A DNA stretch of 64,000 nucleotides, taken from contig OY780932.1 in assembly GCA_963675945.1 (NCBI GenBank), forward strand, positions 1,240,001-1,304,000. The letters are read 5' to 3'. Of this stretch, positions 59,907 through 64,000 are shown piece by piece. Each line of letters starts with the position of its first letter. The stretch's first letter is position 1. The stretch is from G963556115 sp963675945 (GTDB lineage Bacteria; Planctomycetota; SZUA-567). Both the position numbers and the translations under genes were made by a program. The notes under the pieces are model-generated. The model was not told the origin of the DNA, ran no database searches, and was given only the letters and a program-made list of their open reading frames with translations.

Positions 59907-61046
59907 TCAATCGATATATAGTTCTTTGATAGCCTTTAAATGTTTTATGATTGAGATATTCTGTGGGCATTTGGTCTCGCACTTTCCACATTCCACACAG
60001 TTTGAAGCGCGCTGCTGCTCTTCAAGCCAGTTATTGATCCAGAACTTCGCTTTGTCGGTATCACCAAAGAGAGCGTCATGATTATACGCCCAGAAGTTCT
60101 CCGGTATATTGACCCCGCGCGGGCAGGGCATGCAGTAATTGCATCTGGTGCAATCTACCCGCATCCGGCTCTTGAAGATATCCTTGACTGCAGAGATTAT
60201 CCGGTTTTCCTCTGAAGTCAGTGAGTTTGCCTTGGTCTCGGCGGCAATCTTTACATTCTCTTCAGTCTGTTCCATAGTACTCATGCCGCTGAGGACGACC
60301 CCGATCTCCTCCATATTCCAGAGGTATTTGAGCGCCCAGGCGGCAGGGGTGCGCCCAGTAGCGCCACTCTCCCAGAGTGATTTGATATCTGCGGGCAATT
60401 CGGTTCTGGCCAACATGCCTCCACGCAGCGGTTCCATTATAATAATACCCATCCCCTTGTCATGGGCGTAACGCATGCCCTTGAGACCGGCCTGATAATC
60501 TTCGTCGAGGTAGTTCAACTGAATCTGGCAGAAGTCCCAAGGATAATCATCAACAATCTCGGTGAAGAGGTCGTAGCTGTCATGGAAGGAGAAGCCGATA
60601 TGCTTGATCTTGCCGTCGGCTCTGGCCTTGTCCAGGAAGCTTTTGTAATCCAGCGCCTGCATATTCGGCCAGGATTTATTGCTCAAGGCGTGTATCAGGT
60701 AGAAATCGATAGAGTCGACCGCAAGGTTTGCCAGTTGCTCATCGAGAATTCGCGGCATGTCTTCGGCGGTCTGTACATTCCACACCGGCAGCTTGGTAGC
60801 GATATATACCTTGTCCCGGTAACCGTCCTGCAGCGCGTGAGCGCAGAACTTTTCACTCTGGCCGCCGTGGTAGGGGTAGGCGGTGTCAAGGTAGTTGACC
60901 CCGTTGTCGATGGCATATCTTACCATCTTGGTGGCCAGCGGGTAATCAATATCCTCGGTCTTAGCGCTGGTAATCGGCAGACGCATAGCTCCGAAACCGA
61001 GGATGCTCAATTTTTTTCCGGTGTTGCCGAACTCTCTGTACTCCAT
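59907..61046 (-). CDS. Aldo/keto reductase with C-terminal 4Fe-4S ferredoxin domain
   Basis: A 379-residue protein with an aldo/keto reductase barrel (about 1-290): NYLDTAYPYHGGQSEKF holds the catalytic Asp and Tyr, IHALSNKSW the catalytic His. A cysteine-rich tail (about 295-379) with CTRCNYCMPCPRG and CVECGKCETKCPQ binds one or two 4Fe-4S clusters. Members with this tail occur widely in anaerobes and probably couple carbonyl reduction to ferredoxin-type electron flow, substrate unknown. AAGGAG 7 nt upstream is a strong ribosome site. It follows the small gene at 61057 by 10 nt. Confidence 0.92.
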   Translation of the reverse strand: MEYREFGNTGKKLSILGFGAMRLPITSAKTEDIDYPLATKMVRYAIDNGVNYLDTAYPYHGGQSEKFCAHALQDGYRDKVYIATKLPVWNVQTAEDMPRILDEQLANLAVDSIDFYLIHALSNKSWPNMQALDYKSFLDKARADGKIKHIGFSFHDSYDLFTEIVDDYPWDFCQIQLNYLDEDYQAGLKGMRYAHDKGMGIIIMEPLRGGMLARTELPADIKSLWESGATGRTPAAWALKYLWNMEEIGVVLSGMSTMEQTEENVKIAAETKANSLTSEENRIISAVKDIFKSRMRVDCTRCNYCMPCPRGVNIPENFWAYNHDALFGDTDKAKFWINNWLEEQQRASNCVECGKCETKCPQNISIIKHLKAIKELYID

Positions 61047-61056
61047 ATGGATCTCC

Positions 61057-61296
61057 TTATGATTTGCAGATTGTCTGTTTACGAATACTTCTTCTTAAAC
61101 CCAAGAGCAGAACTATGGTTTTTCGCAGCAGGGTGTTGGCAAAACGCAGACGCCATGCCGCTTTCTTGGGGCGCATTATAATCTCGTCCGGGTTTTTTGC
61201 AACCTCGGGCAGGGTAATGGGGCCGAATCCTAAGACGTTGATAGCATTGTTGGGGCAGCCATTTTTCTTATAGTATTGGTAGTTATTATAATTCAT
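61057..61296 (-). CDS. Small hypothetical protein of the reductase operon
   Basis: A 79-residue basic protein starting MNYNNYQYYKKNGCPNN with a C-terminal half rich in Arg, Lys and Leu (RLRFANTLLRKTIVLLLGLRR), possibly a membrane-associated helix. It sits 21 nt after the MocR regulator stop and 10 nt before the reductase start, with AGGA 8 nt upstream. The tight fit favours a real gene; the family is unknown to me. Confidence 0.5.
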   Translation of the reverse strand: MNYNNYQYYKKNGCPNNAINVLGFGPITLPEVAKNPDEIIMRPKKAAWRLRFANTLLRKTIVLLLGLRRSIRKQTICKS

Positions 61297-61317
61297 TGTA
61301 AATATCCTGTCAGTAAA

Positions 61318-62709
61318 TTATGCAGTAAGAATTTTATAAATTTTCTTCAGTTGTCTGATTGCCTGGGTAATTTCCGGGTGTGTCAGATGGGCGAAATTCA
61401 GAATCAGCCGGTTGCTGGCCGAGCCTGTCTTCCCGGTTGCGAACTCATTTGAAAACTGCACCTCCAGATTATGTTGTTTAAAGATCTCCTTGTCACTCAT
61501 TTTGAGTCGATAGTCGCTGAACTCGACAGCGATATGCAGACCGGAGTGTTCGCCGTTTATCCGGATTTTACCAGCGAATTCCCGGTTTAAACCATCGGTT
61601 ATGGCTTTATTCTTGGCTTTGTAGATCTTGGTCATCTTATATATATGTTTCTCATAATCACCGGTTCGGATCAGATCGTTAACTATTGCTTGAACTATTG
61701 TCCCGGGAGGGTTGCCGAGGGTCTCGGTGTACTGGTCGGTAATCTCTGAGAATTTGGCAGGCAGAACCAGATAACCCAGGCGCAGCGAGGGGCAGATCGT
61801 CTTACTGAAGGTGCCGATATGCATGACGTAATCCGAGCATATCTGATATAATGAATTGACCGGAGCACCGCGGTAACGGAATTCGCTGTCGCAGTCATCC
61901 TCGATAATAAAATGATCATGCTTGACGGCAAAATCTATAAGTTGGTGCCGACGCTCAATGGTTAGAGTACCACCAAAAGGGAACTGGTGCGCGGCAGAGG
62001 TATAGATGATGGATTTATCCTCGGCACATAGATCTGCGGTAACCATCCCAATTCGATCTACCTTGATCGGGGAAATATTATAACATAATGAACGGAAGAT
62101 CTTGGGGACAAACTTGACGCTCGGTGATTCAGTGATTAAATTCTTATACCTGCCTTTGAAGCTCATAGCAATTAGTCGTACGGCGTCTTTGGTACCGCCG
62201 GTGATGATGATATTCTCGGGGCAGCATTTGATGCCCTTATGAGTGTTGAGGTATTTCTGGAGTGCTTGGCGTAGCGGTAGATAACCATTGGGATCGCCGT
62301 AGCCATAGATCTCAGTGCCGCTCTTGTTGAGTACACGTCGGGTCGCTTGCTGCCAGGCCTGCTTGGGAAAGTGGTACAGGTCGGGAGCGCCGGCAATTAG
62401 GTTTAGCCTATTGGTCTTCTCGGTGGTATAAACAGTATGTAGCGGAAGCGGCTTGGCGAAGTTGCACTTCTTTTTGTTGCTGATGAAGGTACCGCTACCC
62501 TTGCGGGTAGTGATATAGAGCTCGGCTATAAGCTGTTCGTATACCTCGACCACGGTGTTACGTGAGATCTGGAGGTAGTTTGCCAGTTCTCGGGATGAAG
62601 GTAGCTTTTCGCCAAAGTTGAGTTCGCAATTCAGTATCTTGTAAGTAAGACTGTCGTACAGCTGTTTCTTGATGGATACTGAACTGCTGCGGTTTATATC
62701 AATAAACAT
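61318..62709 (-). CDS. MocR-family regulator (GntR HTH plus aminotransferase domain)
   Basis: A 463-residue transcription factor. Residues 1-80 form a GntR-type winged helix (LYDSLTYKILNCELNFGEKLPSSRELANYLQISRNTVVEVYEQL). Residues 100-463 form a type I aminotransferase-like domain with the pyridoxal-phosphate lysine in GTFSKTICPSLRLGYL. MocR/PdxR proteins sense pyridoxal phosphate or amino-compound adducts and typically control their own or adjacent genes. It is the first gene of an operon with the small protein and the aldo/keto reductase. Palindromic AAAGTGG-containing sites lie upstream. Confidence 0.92.
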   Translation of the reverse strand: MFIDINRSSSVSIKKQLYDSLTYKILNCELNFGEKLPSSRELANYLQISRNTVVEVYEQLIAELYITTRKGSGTFISNKKKCNFAKPLPLHTVYTTEKTNRLNLIAGAPDLYHFPKQAWQQATRRVLNKSGTEIYGYGDPNGYLPLRQALQKYLNTHKGIKCCPENIIITGGTKDAVRLIAMSFKGRYKNLITESPSVKFVPKIFRSLCYNISPIKVDRIGMVTADLCAEDKSIIYTSAAHQFPFGGTLTIERRHQLIDFAVKHDHFIIEDDCDSEFRYRGAPVNSLYQICSDYVMHIGTFSKTICPSLRLGYLVLPAKFSEITDQYTETLGNPPGTIVQAIVNDLIRTGDYEKHIYKMTKIYKAKNKAITDGLNREFAGKIRINGEHSGLHIAVEFSDYRLKMSDKEIFKQHNLEVQFSNEFATGKTGSASNRLILNFAHLTHPEITQAIRQLKKIYKILTA

Positions 62710-62745
62710 AATAATTCCTTTTAACTGTTTCTAGAAGTATAGCAG

Positions 62746-62806
62746 ATAAAAGTGGCTCTGTACAGTGCCACTTTTATAGATAAATACAAGAACCACTTTA
62801 AAGTGG
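62746..62806 (-). promoter_or_regulatory. Putative MocR operator and promoter
   Basis: A 32-bp near-perfect palindrome (62746-62777: ATAAAAGTGGC...GCCACTTTTAT around CTGTACAG) and a perfect 14-bp palindrome CCACTTTAAAGTGG (62793-62806) share the half-site AAAGTGG, giving four half-sites within 61 nt. On the minus strand TGTACA and TATACT, 17 nt apart, form a plausible promoter that overlaps the first palindrome, as expected for autoregulation. Confidence 0.6.
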
Positions 62807-62885
62807 AGAGTAGTGGGAGATTAGTATCGCGTTAAGCACGAAGCTGGGGTAATGGTTGTGGATAATTGTGGGTAGAAGAAAGGGG

Positions 62886-64000
62886 TTACTTCCGTCTGGT
62901 TTTTTTCTTGGCTGAGCGTTTACGTCGGGGTTTGCGCCCGTAACCCGGAGCGTCTTTTTTGGTATAGTTGATGGGAGCTTGGAGTTCTATTAGACGGTCA
63001 CGCAGGGCAGCGGCATCCTCAAAACGCATTTCGTCGGCGGCTTTGATCATCTCTTCTTCCAGCAGTTTTATCTCGGCTTCACGGTCATCGGCGCTGGTGG
63101 TGGCGTCAAGCGCCGGAATGTAAACTTCTTCTTTACTACCGAAGAACTCTTCAAGCCCGGTCTCAATGGCGCGGGTAACGGTCTGCGGGGTGATATTGTG
63201 AGCTTCATTATAAGCGAGCTGAGTATGACGGCGACGCTCGGTTTCGTCGATAGTCTTCTGCATTGAGGGAGTAATGGTATCTGCGTAGAAGATAACTCTG
63301 CCTTCGGCATTACGGGCGCAGCGGCCGATGGTCTGGATAAGACTGGTGGTTGAACGCAGGAAACCTTCCTTGTCGGCGTCGACCACAATTACTAATGAGA
63401 CCTCTGGGAGATCTAAACCCTCTCTGAGCAAATTTACGCCTATAAGCGCATCAAACTTGCCTTCACGCAGATCCTTGAGAATTTCGACGCGCTGGAGGGT
63501 GTCGATATCTGAGTGCAGATACTCGGTCTTCAAGCCGCGTTCGCGGCAGAATTGGTCGAGATCCTCGGAGAGGCGTTTGGTAAGGGTGGTGATCAGCACG
63601 CGCTCCTGTTTGTCGGCGCGAATCTGGATCTCTTTTATTATATCTTCGATCTGCCCGGTGGTGGGACGCACCTCTACCGGCGGGTCGACCAGACCGGTTG
63701 GGCGGACAATTAGTTCGACAATCTCGCCTTTGGAGTTTTCAATCTCGTAATCGCCGGGGGTGGCGGAGACGTAGATGGTGGTTGGTTGTTGCTCGGCGAA
63801 TTCCTCAAAACGCATCGGGCGGTTCTCCAAAGCGGAGGGGAGGCGGAAGCCGTGGTCGACCAGAACCTGTTTGCGGGCGCGGTCGCCGTTGAACATGCCT
63901 CGGATCTGAGGCAGGGTGACATGCGATTCGTCAATGATCAGCAACCAGTCCTTTTGGGGGAAGTAGTCGAAGAGGCAGGCGGGGCGTTCGCCGGGTTTTC
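62886..64000 (-). CDS. uvrB: UvrABC excinuclease subunit B (5' part beyond the window)
   Basis: UvrB is the helicase-like damage verifier of nucleotide excision repair, working with UvrA and UvrC. About 371 C-terminal residues are visible; the frame continues to the window edge. The segment from LFDYFPQKDWLLIIDESHVTLP onward includes TRKLTKRLSED-like helicase motifs, DALIGVNLLREGLDLPEVSLV, QTIGRCARNAEGRVIFYAD and the C-terminal UVR motif (LEEEMIKAADEMRFEDAAALRDRL) that contacts UvrC. It ends in a Lys/Arg-rich tail (RKPRRKRSAKKKTRRK). The gene is divergent in function from its neighbours and separate from the MocR operon. Confidence 0.95.
   Translation of the reverse strand, partial: KPGERPACLFDYFPQKDWLLIIDESHVTLPQIRGMFNGDRARKQVLVDHGFRLPSALENRPMRFEEFAEQQPTTIYVSATPGDYEIENSKGEIVELIVRPTGLVDPPVEVRPTTGQIEDIIKEIQIRADKQERVLITTLTKRLSEDLDQFCRERGLKTEYLHSDIDTLQRVEILKDLREGKFDALIGVNLLREGLDLPEVSLVIVVDADKEGFLRSTTSLIQTIGRCARNAEGRVIFYADTITPSMQKTIDETERRRHTQLAYNEAHNITPQTVTRAIETGLEEFFGSKEEVYIPALDATTSADDREAEIKLLEEEMIKAADEMRFEDAAALRDRLIELQAPINYTKKDAPGYGRKPRRKRSAKKKTRRK

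Overview
The window looks like chromosomal DNA of a Gram-negative bacterium of the Planctomycetes-Verrucomicrobia-Chlamydiae (PVC) group, most likely near Lentisphaerota or Verrucomicrobiota. Three things point there. A 63-residue small basic protein at 5181-5372 matches a family I know only from PVC bacteria. The outer-membrane polysaccharide export lipoprotein and the proteins with secretion signals imply two membranes. There are many large TPR and coiled-coil proteins with one membrane anchor. The phylum placement is inference; there is no rRNA gene in the window. I saw no tRNA, insertion sequence, prophage or CRISPR array.

Layout. 1-7.2 kb: a D-lactate dehydrogenase-like enzyme, small unknown genes, a lipoate ligase-like enzyme, a DUF89 protein, the PVC small basic protein, panD and holA. 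7.2-8.0 kb: a gene-free, hairpin-dense stretch with an imperfect tandem duplication and one of three copies of a dispersed intergenic repeat. 8.0-12 kb: hemW and acnB, the latter behind a palindromic operator-like site. 12.2-16.4 kb: a four-gene polysaccharide export/assembly operon on the minus strand (Wza-like lipoprotein, Wzz-like chain-length protein, an ATPase-like protein that has lost its Walker A lysine, an ExeA-like ATPase). 16.6-20.3 kb: pdxB with a TPR protein and an STN-domain protein. 20.3-28.2 kb: a signalling locus with a hybrid histidine kinase carrying two HPt domains facing a partner-switching operon (STAS, a catalytically dead CheA-like scaffold, receiver-PP2C phosphatase, RsbW-like kinase). 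28.4-35.2 kb: a coiled-coil protein with 24-residue repeats, a GYF_2 membrane protein, a CobW-like GTPase with a corrinoid protein, and two tandem paralogous sugar-binding proteins. 35.2-41 kb: hsp20-lon-ppk2 in one direction plus unknown genes. 41.4-45.1 kb: two paralogous secreted proteins, each with two amino-acid-type solute-binding domains and no transporter beside them. 45.5-50.4 kb: rpsA, purQ, accA, pyrF. 50.5-59.7 kb: two TPR proteins, an RluD-type pseudouridine synthase, and an nfeD-floA membrane microdomain operon with a charged coil protein. 59.9-64 kb: a ferredoxin-domain aldo/keto reductase operon led by a MocR regulator with palindromic operators, and the 3' part of uvrB.

The best candidate for an undescribed system is the 20.3-28.2 kb signalling locus. 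Its central 663-residue protein keeps the CheA P1 fold motif but has Gln where the phosphorylated His should be. It has no kinase domain, ends in a CheW-like domain plus a receiver domain without the usual phospho-acceptor Asp, and sits between a STAS protein and an RsbU/RsbW pair. The repeat-rich 7.2-8.0 kb region and its dispersed relatives are the main unexplained non-coding structure.

Many natural starts are internal to longer open frames; starts were chosen from Shine-Dalgarno spacing and family alignment from memory. No database search or alignment was run.
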